A program made the position numbers and the translations under genes. A DNA stretch of 64,000 nucleotides, taken from contig NZ_LJOD01000011.1 in NCBI RefSeq assembly GCF_001295265.1, positions 62,001-126,000 of the forward strand, written 5' to 3'. How positions within the stretch are numbered: position 1 is the stretch's first letter; each line of letters starts with the position of its first letter. Below the pieces are notes generated by a model that ran no database searches, had not been told where the DNA came from, and saw only the letters and a program-made list of their open reading frames with translations. The stretch comes from Chryseobacterium indologenes. GTDB lineage: Bacteria > Bacteroidota > Bacteroidia > Flavobacteriales > Weeksellaceae. Below, in pieces: positions 34,813 to 42,901 of this stretch.

Positions 34813-36066
34813 TTATTTTTTTAGAATCTTTTTAGTGAATTCTGTTTCTCCTTCTTTATATTTTAACAGATATATTCCGGAGGAAAGATGATTTAAAGGA
34901 ATAACATATCCCGGAACCGATTTTTCAAGTTTGTAACGAAGTATTCTTCCTGCAGCATCAGTCAGTGAGATCACTGAAATTTTCTTATCGGTAATAATAT
35001 TGATGTAATCCTGTGCAGGGTTCGGATAAATATGAGTGGAAACTGTATTCTGTTCCTTTATTCCGAGACTATGAAAAGCCACAGATTTCGTTTTTGTTGA
35101 ATTTTTATTGCAGGCATTGGTTATCAGGCTTACCTGATAATTTCCTGTGGAAGTATAGGTATGCTGAGGGTTTTCCAATGCTGAGGTTGTTCCGTCCCCG
35201 AAATTCCAGAGAAAAGATGTTGCATTCTGCGTTTGGTTGGTAAACTGTACGGTATTTCCGGATATCTGATAGGTAAACCGTGTAGGAACATCATTGGCAC
35301 TGACAAACCAGGTATTCAGTCCATTGAAAGCTACATTTTTTACAACACTTTTTATCGCCTGCGATTCCGTAGTGGTGAGGTTTCCATTAAAAGAGGCGAG
35401 CTCGGGGTCTTTCTTAAATATCAGGGTATAGAAAGTATAGGCAGCTGCCATAGAGCCTAAATAGCTTGGATGTGACCCGTCTGAAGAATAAAGTTCCATT
35501 TCAGGATACTGCTGTCTGATCATTCTCCATACTTTCCCAACGGGAGATACAAGGCTTTCATTAAGACTGGCCATTTCTGTATATCGGGCAGAGATCAGGT
35601 CATCCATTCCCTCATAGGTACATGAGGCTGTATTGCCATTGGCACAGTTGGTTGCATCTCCGTTTTTATAGCCCCATGTCATAAAAAATAAGGGATTTCC
35701 GCAGGCGTTGGCGTTTTTTATCTGTTCTGCAAGCTGCTTTGCATAAGGAAACATTTCATTCTGTACATAGGAGTTCGGAAAAGACGGGATCTGGCTTTGC
35801 TCCTGTAAGACCACATAATCCCAGTTTCCCTGATTGATTACTGAGGCAACGGCCGGATTCTCCGAATGCTGTTTCAGTCGGGCCCCGCCTATTGTGTGGC
35901 TTTCATAAGCCAATTGATCTCCGGAAGAGGCTGCAATAAGTTTTACCAGCTCCGGCAGATTATTGGTGTAAGTATAGCTGTTTCCCACAAAGAAAACCCT
36001 TTTTACAGTTTGGCTGAGGGTGAACGAAAATAAAATTAAAAATAGAAAGAGTAGAGTTTTTTTCAT
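34813..36066 (-). CDS. T9SS-exported SGNH hydrolase-like protein with PKD domain
   Basis: A 417-aa secreted protein. Signal peptide 1-18, then an SGNH-hydrolase-like domain (about 22-235): the nucleophile block is FVGNSYT with Ser30, and the acid/base block is SDGSHPSYLG with Asp196 and His199. A PKD domain follows (about 265-330; FLWNFGDGTTSALENPQHTY region). The last 75 residues are a Por-type type IX sorting tail (IYPNPAQDYINI and GIYLLKYKEGETEFTKKILKK endings). It should reach the cell surface or medium and may deacylate a polymer. Own promoter at 36091-36098. Confidence 0.85.
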   Translation of the reverse strand: MKKTLLFLFLILFSFTLSQTVKRVFFVGNSYTYTNNLPELVKLIAASSGDQLAYESHTIGGARLKQHSENPAVASVINQGNWDYVVLQEQSQIPSFPNSYVQNEMFPYAKQLAEQIKNANACGNPLFFMTWGYKNGDATNCANGNTASCTYEGMDDLISARYTEMASLNESLVSPVGKVWRMIRQQYPEMELYSSDGSHPSYLGSMAAAYTFYTLIFKKDPELASFNGNLTTTESQAIKSVVKNVAFNGLNTWFVSANDVPTRFTYQISGNTVQFTNQTQNATSFLWNFGDGTTSALENPQHTYTSTGNYQVSLITNACNKNSTKTKSVAFHSLGIKEQNTVSTHIYPNPAQDYINIITDKKISVISLTDAAGRILRYKLEKSVPGYVIPLNHLSSGIYLLKYKEGETEFTKKILKK

Positions 36067-36090
36067 ATATTTAGTTTAGAGTGAATATTG

Positions 36091-36098
36091 CAAATATA
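36091..36098 (-). promoter_or_regulatory. Minus-7 promoter box of the T9SS cargo gene (TATATTTG)
   Basis: Exact TAnnTTTG match, 24 nt before the ATG at 36066. Confidence 0.6.
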
Positions 36099-36140
36099 GC
36101 TGTTGTTATAAATATAATGCAGTGAATAAAACATTTATTT

Positions 36141-36983
36141 ATGAAATTGATAAAAGATTTTAATATAAAGCTGGAAAATCCGGAGACTAAAACATTTCTG
36201 GCCGATGCTTTCTATTCTGAAACGGGTGCAAAACTACCTCTCGTCATTTTTGTTCATGGTTATAAGGGCTATAAAGACTGGGGAGCGTGGACTCTTATGG
36301 CTGAAAATTTCGCGGAAGCCGGTTTTTTCTTTGTGAAATTTAATTTTTCCCACAACGGAACAACGGTAAATGATCCTCATAACTTCGCTGATCTGGAAGC
36401 CTTCGGAAATAATAATTATTCCAGGGAGCTTTCTGATTTAGGAGTGGTTATTGATTATTTCAGCCATCATCCTAAAGTTGATGACCAGAAAATTATCCTG
36501 ATCGGTCACAGCAGGGGAGGTGGGGTTTCTATTGTGAAAACCTGTGAGGATGAAAGAATCAACGGATTGATTACGCTTGCCAGTGTAGATACCCTGGAAC
36601 GCTTCCCAACAGACAATGCTCTTGAAAGCTGGAAGGAAAACGGAGTATATTATGTTCTGAACGGGCGTACCAAACAGGAAATGCCTCATTACTACCAGTT
36701 TTATGAAGATTTTGAAAAGAATATCCACCGTTTTGATGTGGAAAGAGCGGCTGAAATGGCAAAAGCCTACGTCCTGATTATTCATGGAACCCATGATGAA
36801 AGTGTGAGCGTAAAGAATGCTGAGCATCTTCATATTCTCAATCCTAATTCTGAACTCTTTTTAGTGGAAAATGCAGATCATACCTTCGGATCAAAAGAAC
36901 CCTGGACGGAAAGCAGACTTCCGCAACACCTGAACACCGTAACAGAAAAATGTATTGAATTTATTCAGAAAAATATAAAATAA
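36141..36983 (+). CDS. Cytoplasmic alpha/beta hydrolase
   Basis: A 280-aa hydrolase without signal peptide. HGYKGYKDWG (about 39-48) forms the oxyanion region, GHSRGGG (about 121-127) the nucleophile elbow with Ser about 123, HGTHDESV (about 215-222) the acid, and NADHTFG (about 249-255) the histidine. This is the dienelactone-hydrolase/peptidase-like AB-hydrolase group; the substrate cannot be told. Divergent from the T9SS cargo gene, followed by a lipoprotein gene 65 nt downstream on the same strand. Confidence 0.86.
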   Translation: MKLIKDFNIKLENPETKTFLADAFYSETGAKLPLVIFVHGYKGYKDWGAWTLMAENFAEAGFFFVKFNFSHNGTTVNDPHNFADLEAFGNNNYSRELSDLGVVIDYFSHHPKVDDQKIILIGHSRGGGVSIVKTCEDERINGLITLASVDTLERFPTDNALESWKENGVYYVLNGRTKQEMPHYYQFYEDFEKNIHRFDVERAAEMAKAYVLIIHGTHDESVSVKNAEHLHILNPNSELFLVENADHTFGSKEPWTESRLPQHLNTVTEKCIEFIQKNIK

Positions 36984-37048
36984 AACCTATCTGGAACAAA
37001 GTTTGAAGCGATAGGCTTAAAAATAATCATCACCTATTAAAAGTAATT

Positions 37049-37492
37049 ATGAAAAAACTGATGGTATGCGCTGCTGCATTTTCATTGCTGGCTGCTGTTT
37101 CATGTAAAAAAGAAATCCCTAAAACTGCCCCTGCTGAAACCGTTAAAGAAGTTGTACTGGCACAAAATATTCTGACAAAGAATGTAGGTAAATATCCCAC
37201 TGATATTAAGCTCTTTGAAGATAAAGAATTAACAGACAGACTTAAAAAGCTTATGGGAGCAGATTATGATGAAATGGTTAAAAATTTCAATGTGGTAAGT
37301 CCTATTAAAGTGGAAAATGAAGTATACAGGGCAAACGGATGTATGCAGCATAATTGTCCGGGATATTACGCATTCATTTATTTTGATGCTAAAAACGATA
37401 ACCTGAATGTCCTGATAGACAGAGACGGAAAAGTGAAAGAATATGCTGAAAAAGGAAAAATAGAAGTCAGTGAAGAGCTGAAAACAAGGTAA
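37049..37492 (+). CDS. Lipoprotein with an Ivy-like lysozyme-inhibitor loop (tentative)
   Basis: A 147-aa lipoprotein (lipobox AVSC, Cys19, then KKE). The mature domain has the loop GCMQHNCP, giving Cys98-x2-His101-x-Cys103. E. coli Ivy uses CKPHDC, the same Cys-x2-His-x-Cys spacing, where the His enters the lysozyme active site. Flanking residues also fit: NEVYRANGC against DETYQVMSAC, and AFIYFDAKNDNLNVLI against the strand after the Ivy loop. I infer a periplasmic lysozyme inhibitor or relative; the resemblance is by eye and short. It could instead be an unrelated lipoprotein. Lies after an alpha/beta hydrolase and before a bidirectional terminator. Confidence 0.7.
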   Translation: MKKLMVCAAAFSLLAAVSCKKEIPKTAPAETVKEVVLAQNILTKNVGKYPTDIKLFEDKELTDRLKKLMGADYDEMVKNFNVVSPIKVENEVYRANGCMQHNCPGYYAFIYFDAKNDNLNVLIDRDGKVKEYAEKGKIEVSEELKTR

Positions 37493-37511
37493 TAAGTTCT
37501 ATTTTTTGATA

Positions 37512-37545
37512 AAAAAGGAGTGAAAGTTCATTTTCACTCCTTTTT
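37512..37545. terminator. Bidirectional terminator between convergent genes
   Basis: Stem AAAAAGGAGTGAAA / TTTTCACTCCTTTTT with a short loop, between the lipoprotein gene and the flavin reductase gene. Confidence 0.85.
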
Positions 37546-37565
37546 CATATTTTAATTTATCCTGA

Positions 37566-38387
37566 TTATTTCATTAAGATTTTCCAGGCTTCTTCAATTC
37601 TGCTTTCTAATAGTAATTTTTGGGCATCAGTGTGGATATTTTCATCGGCATAAAAATCTCCGGCGGGTAATACTTCTGTATTGGCAAGCATTCCCAGGTC
37701 ATTTCCTGTAAATACTTTGCTGTATTTGATGGCATCCGGCAGAAGATCAAAGCCGATTCCTTTGGTAACCAGAGGTTTCGGAACCTCAAAAAGGCTGTTT
37801 TCATTGCTTCTGGAATACCAGTTACTTCCTAATCTTGCTACCATATCCAGTTTTTCCTGATCCAGATTTCCTGCTTCATTCAGATATTCTTCCCTGATAT
37901 GGATTTTCTGAACTTCACAGATCACCAGATTTCCTGCGCCACCCTGATCTCCCAGAGACTTTACTTCTAAAACTCTGCACTCAAAATTAACCGGGCATTC
38001 TTCAATCAGTTTGGGTTTCACCAGATCTGCATCTTTCATGGTCAGTCCGGATTTCACAAATTCATTAACGCCTGTTTCATATTCTGTTGAAGCTAAAGAG
38101 ATTTGCTGTACAATGGGAAAATTAACGGTTCCAATTACTACTTCCGGAACTTCCAGAACATTTTCCAGGGTATGTTTCGTTGTATTGTCACGCACTCTTC
38201 TTGAAGGCGAGAAAATCAGTATCGGGGGAACCGTACTGAACATATTGAAAAAGCTGAATGGAGATAAATTGATGTTTCCGTTCTTATCTACCGTAGAGGC
38301 CAGCGCAATAGGACGTGGTGATACGGCCGTCTGCATAATGGTCTGCAGCTGAACGGAAGTTATTTCGGAGGGGATTACTGTTTTCAT
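37566..38387 (-). CDS. Flavin reductase family (FMN-binding split barrel) protein
   Basis: A 273-aa flavin-binding protein of the DIM6/NTAB type. TAVSPRPIALASTVDKNGNINLSPFSFFN (split in the family as RPIAL and NLSPFSFFN, about 25-50) and the PPILIFSPSRR stretch bind FMN. The roughly 80-residue C-terminal extension beyond the core is usual in Bacteroidota members. It follows fahA on the same strand with a pseudogene between, at the end of the tyrosine catabolic block, but no enzymatic link to that pathway is established. May supply reduced flavin or act as an oxidoreductase. Confidence 0.82.
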   Translation of the reverse strand: MKTVIPSEITSVQLQTIMQTAVSPRPIALASTVDKNGNINLSPFSFFNMFSTVPPILIFSPSRRVRDNTTKHTLENVLEVPEVVIGTVNFPIVQQISLASTEYETGVNEFVKSGLTMKDADLVKPKLIEECPVNFECRVLEVKSLGDQGGAGNLVICEVQKIHIREEYLNEAGNLDQEKLDMVARLGSNWYSRSNENSLFEVPKPLVTKGIGFDLLPDAIKYSKVFTGNDLGMLANTEVLPAGDFYADENIHTDAQKLLLESRIEEAWKILMK

Positions 38388-38475
38388 TTTTTTATTTTTT
38401 TAACACTTAAGAGTTATTTTAGTTATCTTTAATGCTGTTCATTAAGGTACACTTAAGGTTGAAAATCTACGATTT

Positions 38476-38720
38476 TCATTCTTTTGGAAGTTCTTTAAAT
38501 ACCTTTGATGCGAAAGATTCACATCCTTCATGATAAAGATTAGTACCATTGAAATTAACTAGTATAGCTCGTGGTATTTTTAAAAGATTCATATAATTTA
38601 TTGTTTGTGCTCTATGGATCTGATGAATTTCAGCAACTGATTTTAATTCCAAAACAATTAATTATTCTATCAAAAAATCACATTTTAGCTTACAGTTGAT
38701 ACGAGTTCCATTATCATGTA
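38476..38720 (-). pseudogene. GxxExxY protein remnant, N-terminus missing and in-frame stop
   Basis: Minus-strand translation gives HDNGTRINCKLKCDFLIE, a TAA stop, then LIVLELKSVAEIHQIHRAQ, TINYMNLLKIPRAILVNFNG and a natural end at 38478-38476. This is the C-terminal two-thirds of the GxxExxY family (function unknown, PD-(D/E)XK-like). The stop replaces the ExxLIV position within what should be one strand, and the N-terminal part, including the GxxExxY motif, is absent before the fahA stop at 38750. The gene is therefore dead in this strain unless it has been misread. Confidence 0.8.
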
Positions 38721-38749
38721 ACTTAAAAATACTAAAGTGTTTTAAAAAA

Positions 38750-39997
38750 TTATGTGGTTGGAATAATTTTACCGCTTACTTCTCCAAATCCCACTCTCAC
38801 ACCATCTTTTTCAGCCCAGGCTTTCATTGTTACTGTATCATTATCCTCAATGAATTTTCTTTCTTCACCATTGCTTAATGATAAAGGGTTTTGCCCTCTC
38901 CAGGTTAATTCCAGCATAGAGCCGAAAGATTTAGGATCGCTTCCTGAAATGGTACCGCTGGCATACATATCACCAACTTCCACATTGCATCCGTTTACGG
39001 TGTGGTGAGCAAGCTGCTGGGTCATATTCCAGTACATATGTTTATAGTTACTCTCACAGATCAGGTTTTCCTCACCGTTTTCAGGCTGGATGTATACTTC
39101 AAGGTTGATGTCGTAATTTTTATCTCCTTCAAATTTCAGATAATCCAATACTTCAGGATCCTGTGCAGGAGAAGCGGTTCTGAATGGTTCTAAAGCCTCA
39201 AGAGTTACAACCCACGGAGAAATGGATGATCCGAAGTTTTTAGCAAGGAAAGGTCCCAGCGGAACATATTCCCATGACTGGATATCTCTTGCAGACCAGT
39301 CGTTGAAAATTACCATTCCGAAGATGGCGTCTTCAGCCTCTTTTGTGGAGATGCTTTCGCCCATCTCTGTATTTTTGCTGATAATGAAAGCCATTTCCAG
39401 TTCAAAATCAAGCTGTTTGCTTGGTCCGAAAACAGGTTTATCAGCATCGGCTGGTTTTGTCTGACCTTTTGGACGGTTGATTTCTGTTCCGGAAACTACG
39501 ATGGAGGAAGCTCTTCCATGATAGCCTACCGGAAGGTGCTTCCAGTTAGGAAGAAGGGCGTTGGCAGGATCGCGGAACATTTTACCTACGTTGGTAGCGT
39601 GCTCGATGCTGCTGTAGAAGTCCGTATAATTCGGAATGTGTACAGGCATCATCATTTTTACTTTATCAAGGTCGTAGAAAGCATCTTCAATGGTTTTTTG
39701 ATCCTTGGATAAAGCAGAACCTTCCTGCAGAAGCTCCTGGATTCTGATGCGGACTGCATTGGTAACCGGTTTTCCCAGTTCAATAAATTCGTTCAGGGTA
39801 TAGGCTTCAAATACATTATCGTCTAAGCCTTCTATATCTTCAAAATAACCCAGATCGTACAGGGTCGCAAGATCAATTACCTGATCTCCGATTCTGGTAC
39901 AGCATCCAATATATTCTTTATTAAAAACAGTTACTCCAAAGGGAATATTGTGTATGGAAAAGTCCGAATTCGGGGAATATTCTACAAATGATTTCAT
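38750..39997 (-). CDS. fahA: Fumarylacetoacetase
   Basis: A 415-aa enzyme cleaving fumarylacetoacetate to fumarate and acetoacetate, the last step of tyrosine breakdown. The N-terminal SH3-like part (about 1-115) and the FAH core are both present, with HATNVGKMFRDP and PVGYHGRASSIVVSGT (about 135-165) and the metal-binding ELEMAFIISKNTEMG (about 205). GTISGSDPKSFGSMLELTW near 355 is typical. Length agrees with FAH (about 420). In the minus-strand order hmgA-CoA transferase-regulator-hppD-small protein-fahA. Confidence 0.95.
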   Translation of the reverse strand: MKSFVEYSPNSDFSIHNIPFGVTVFNKEYIGCCTRIGDQVIDLATLYDLGYFEDIEGLDDNVFEAYTLNEFIELGKPVTNAVRIRIQELLQEGSALSKDQKTIEDAFYDLDKVKMMMPVHIPNYTDFYSSIEHATNVGKMFRDPANALLPNWKHLPVGYHGRASSIVVSGTEINRPKGQTKPADADKPVFGPSKQLDFELEMAFIISKNTEMGESISTKEAEDAIFGMVIFNDWSARDIQSWEYVPLGPFLAKNFGSSISPWVVTLEALEPFRTASPAQDPEVLDYLKFEGDKNYDINLEVYIQPENGEENLICESNYKHMYWNMTQQLAHHTVNGCNVEVGDMYASGTISGSDPKSFGSMLELTWRGQNPLSLSNGEERKFIEDNDTVTMKAWAEKDGVRVGFGEVSGKIIPTT

Positions 39998-40066
39998 AAG
40001 TTTGGATTTAAATTAAAGGATAGGAAAATAAGAGCATTGTTTTATGTTCCTGCCGGTGAGGGAAGT

Positions 40067-40528
40067 TTATTTCTTCTTTTTAGAATAGGATTCTTCATCA
40101 ATCCAGCGGTCTTTGGTGTTGACATCAATAAGATACAGAATATCTTTTTGTTTAGTCAGCAGCAGGGTTTTGGTGACCGGAATCGGGACTTTTGTATTTT
40201 CAAGCATGTCTGCTCTTAAGGAAACAATGTTCTTTTTCCTTACGATATCGCCGGTAAAAACATTGGAACTGCTTTCTCCGGTAGCTTTATCATCAAAAAC
40301 TTCTACATAGGTAGCCTGATTTCCTTTGATAATGATGAAGTCTCTTTCCGTATGGTCTGCTGCATCCTTAATGAAAACAAATTTCTTGTTATCAATGTTT
40401 ACATTTTCAAGATGCTGGTTGATACCTTTTCTTTCTTCAAGTCTGTTGAGGATTTCATTGATGGTTCCATATTGAGCTTTAAGCCCTAATGTTCCCAGTA
40501 ATAAAACTCCGATTAAAAGTTTCTTCAT
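40067..40528 (-). CDS. Small secreted protein of unknown function in the tyrosine cluster
   Basis: A 153-aa protein with signal peptide 1-19 (GLKAQ). No family recognised. The mature part (about 20-153) is beta-rich with a basic KKKK end, no Cys, and no membrane segment. It lies between hppD and fahA on the same strand, but a hairpin terminator separates it from hppD, so it may be an independent insertion into the cluster rather than a pathway enzyme. Confidence 0.62.
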   Translation of the reverse strand: MKKLLIGVLLLGTLGLKAQYGTINEILNRLEERKGINQHLENVNIDNKKFVFIKDAADHTERDFIIIKGNQATYVEVFDDKATGESSSNVFTGDIVRKKNIVSLRADMLENTKVPIPVTKTLLLTKQKDILYLIDVNTKDRWIDEESYSKKKK

Positions 40529-40545
40529 GTACTGTGTTTTATAAA

Positions 40546-40582
40546 AAAGTTTTGCCAGAACTCTTCATCCTGACAAAACTTT
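40546..40582 (-). terminator. Terminator of hppD
   Basis: 13-bp stem AAAGTTTTGCCAG / CTGACAAAACTTT with one mismatch and an 11-nt loop; a T run follows on the minus strand. Confidence 0.72.
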
Positions 40583-40599
40583 ATAATGATATTGTTAAA

Positions 40600-41730
40600 T
40601 TAAAGATTACCTCTTCTTTCCTGTTCTCTTTCCAGCGCTTCGAATAATGCCTTGAAGTTTCCGGCGCCAAAACTCTGTGCACCGTGTCTTTCAATAATTT
40701 CGAAGAACAGGGTAGGGCGGTCTTCTACAGGCTTCGTAAAGATCTGAAGCAGGTACCCTTCTTCATCATGGTCAATAAGGATGCCAAGTTCCTGTAATTT
40801 TTTAAGATCTTCATCAATATGACCTACTCTTTCAGGAACCATATCGTAATATGCTTCCGGTGGAGCAGAAAGGAACTCTACACCCCGTTTTTTTAATTCG
40901 GTTACTGTATGGATGATATCTTTTGTAGCAACAGCAATGTGCTGTACGCCTTCTCCTTCATAAAAATCAAGATATTCTTCTACCTGAGATTTCTTTTTAC
41001 CTTCTGCAGGCTCGTTGATCGGGAATTTAGCATATCCGTTTCCGTTGGACATTACTTTAGACATTAATGCAGAATATTCTGTGTTGATCTGCTTATCATC
41101 AAAAGAAAGGATGTTTACAAATCCCATTACTTTTTCGTACCATTCTACGGTAGGGATCATTCTGTTCCAGTCTACGTTTCCTACGCAGTGGTCTACATAC
41201 AGTAAACCTGCTTCTTCAGGTTTATAATCACTTTCCCATTTTTCGTATCCCGGCATGAAGGCACCGTTATAATTTTTTCTTTCTACAAACATGTGAACGG
41301 TTTCTCCGTAGGTATAAATTCCGGACATTCTTACTTCACCATGCTCATCGTTTAGCGTTACAGGCTCCAGATATGGTTTTCCGCCTCTTTTAGTAGTTTC
41401 TTCGAAGGCTGCATAAGCGTCGTCTACCCAAAGTGCCAAAATTTTTACTCCGTCACCATGTTTTTTTACATGTTCATTAATCGGGGAATCAGATTTAAGA
41501 CCGGTAGTCAGTACCAATCTTATTTTTCCCTGTTGAAGAACATAAGAAGCACGGTCTCTTACTCCTGTTTCAGGACCTGCATATGCTACAGACTGAAAAC
41601 CGAAAGCGGTTTTATAATAATGGGCAGCCTGTTTCGCATTCCCTACATAAAACTCAATGTAATCTGTACCGTTAATCGGCAGAAAATTCTCAGCTTGAGC
41701 AATTTTTTCGGCAAATGTAAGTGTTGACAT
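40600..41730 (-). CDS. hppD: 4-hydroxyphenylpyruvate dioxygenase
   Basis: A 376-aa Fe(II) enzyme making homogentisate from 4-hydroxyphenylpyruvate. Two vicinal-oxygen-chelate domains are present; the iron ligands are His181 (VDHCVGNV), His264 (VQHIAVAT) and Glu344 (LFFEIIER). Length is normal. It stands between the fahA side and the hmgA side of the cluster on the minus strand, with its own terminator. Confidence 0.96.
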   Translation of the reverse strand: MSTLTFAEKIAQAENFLPINGTDYIEFYVGNAKQAAHYYKTAFGFQSVAYAGPETGVRDRASYVLQQGKIRLVLTTGLKSDSPINEHVKKHGDGVKILALWVDDAYAAFEETTKRGGKPYLEPVTLNDEHGEVRMSGIYTYGETVHMFVERKNYNGAFMPGYEKWESDYKPEEAGLLYVDHCVGNVDWNRMIPTVEWYEKVMGFVNILSFDDKQINTEYSALMSKVMSNGNGYAKFPINEPAEGKKKSQVEEYLDFYEGEGVQHIAVATKDIIHTVTELKKRGVEFLSAPPEAYYDMVPERVGHIDEDLKKLQELGILIDHDEEGYLLQIFTKPVEDRPTLFFEIIERHGAQSFGAGNFKALFEALEREQERRGNL

Positions 41731-41932
41731 ATTTTCTTTTTACTTTTATTTTAATGGTATGCAAATTACAAAATTCTGAGTAATAGGGAAAATATTAATA
41801 AGCAATCCTTGGATTTACTTAACATAAAGTTAAAGAAAAGTTCATTTAAGTATATTTAAGTTTCTTATTCTGAAGTTGGGATATGTACATTTGTATTCAC
41901 AAAAAACAAGTGGAAAAAAAATGTTTCGAAAC

Positions 41933-41963
41933 ACGAAAGCCGTAGAACTTCTACAGCTTTCGT
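41933..41963 (-). terminator. Hairpin terminator of the gene at 41967
   Basis: 15-bp near-perfect stem ACGAAAGCCGTAGAA / TTCTACAGCTTTCGT; the T run on the minus strand follows after a 12-nt gap, so termination strength is uncertain. Confidence 0.55.
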
Positions 41964-41966
41964 CAT

Positions 41967-42758
41967 TTATAAGAGTTCTACTTTTCTGTTGAGCCTTCCG
42001 GCATCGGGATTGTAATTGTCCCAGATCTTCCAGACATTGTCTATTTTACGGATAAAATAGATCTGGGTATTCAGCTGGTTTACAAAATGTTCTTCTCCTG
42101 TTTCACCTGCTTTGAAAAGCAGATTCCAGAATTCCTGGGATTCAAGGATTTTTTTATCCGGTTCATCAGTCACCAGATGAATATCAAAGACCTCATAATT
42201 AGACCGGTTGTTTTTGGTAACCAGCTGAAAGTCTCTTTCACAAAGTTCTTTACTGAACTGTGAGGTTCTCTCTAAAAAAGGGGATCCGTCAAATACAAGT
42301 TCCTTGAAAAGTTCGGGCTTATGAGCCGGGAAGTGTTTGTAAAATTCAAAGGTGGCGGCACAGTAATCATATACCAGCTGGGTAATAAATTCCTGGCTTC
42401 CGCTCTCTTTTTTTTCATGATTCCTTTTTTTTACCGATAAAGTATAGTCGTTGAGATCTCTGTATCCCAGAAAAATACATATTTTATCGAGAGTTTTCAG
42501 AAACCTCAGATCACTGTGGGTTTTATCCTTATAATCATTTTCAAAAAAGCGTTGCAGGGTAACGTGCGAAATTGTGTTTCCTATTTCAAATTTTTTTCCT
42601 CCTTTGAGTTCCTCCGCTTCAGATAGTTCTTCTTTAATGATTTCGGAAAGGATGATATAATGGCTTCTCTTCCATTCACTCACATTCCCCAAAACAGAAT
42701 CCCTGACTTTTGAATGCTTTACAACTTCTTCTCTTATCGAATTATATATCGTTTTCAA
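41967..42758 (-). CDS. Putative regulator: N-terminal helical domain plus C-terminal NTF2-like part
   Basis: A 263-aa cytoplasmic protein. Residues about 60-105 carry the Bacteroidota helical pattern LQRFF, then LRFLKTLDKICIFLGYRDLNDYT, usually found at the N-terminus of orphan, possibly DNA-binding proteins; the C-terminal third (NQLNTQIYFIRKIDNVWKIWD) resembles an NTF2-like fold. No function is assigned to such proteins. It lies between the CoA-transferase and hppD genes but has its own TATTTTTG box at 42785-42792. Its location suggests a control role for tyrosine catabolism; that is inference only. Confidence 0.6.
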   Translation of the reverse strand: MKTIYNSIREEVVKHSKVRDSVLGNVSEWKRSHYIILSEIIKEELSEAEELKGGKKFEIGNTISHVTLQRFFENDYKDKTHSDLRFLKTLDKICIFLGYRDLNDYTLSVKKRNHEKKESGSQEFITQLVYDYCAATFEFYKHFPAHKPELFKELVFDGSPFLERTSQFSKELCERDFQLVTKNNRSNYEVFDIHLVTDEPDKKILESQEFWNLLFKAGETGEEHFVNQLNTQIYFIRKIDNVWKIWDNYNPDAGRLNRKVELL

Positions 42759-42784
42759 TTTCCTTGGTTTTGAAAGGATTTCAT

Positions 42785-42792
42785 CAAAAATA
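42785..42792 (-). promoter_or_regulatory. Minus-7 promoter box (TATTTTTG) of the putative regulator
   Basis: Exact TAnnTTTG match, 26 nt before the ATG at 42758. Confidence 0.58.
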
Positions 42793-42901
42793 CTGCCAAA
42801 TGTTAAAGTTTTTTGATGTGTGTTTAATTGGTATCTGAAAAATTTCTCTGCTTAGGGAACAAAAAATAGCAGGGCAAAGAAATCTTTCAGAATTGTTGTT
42901 G

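Noticed and set aside
36984-37020. Weak hairpin ACCTATC ... GATAGGC after the alpha/beta hydrolase gene
   Set aside because: Large loop and A-rich tail; unlikely to terminate, so read-through into the lipoprotein gene remains possible.
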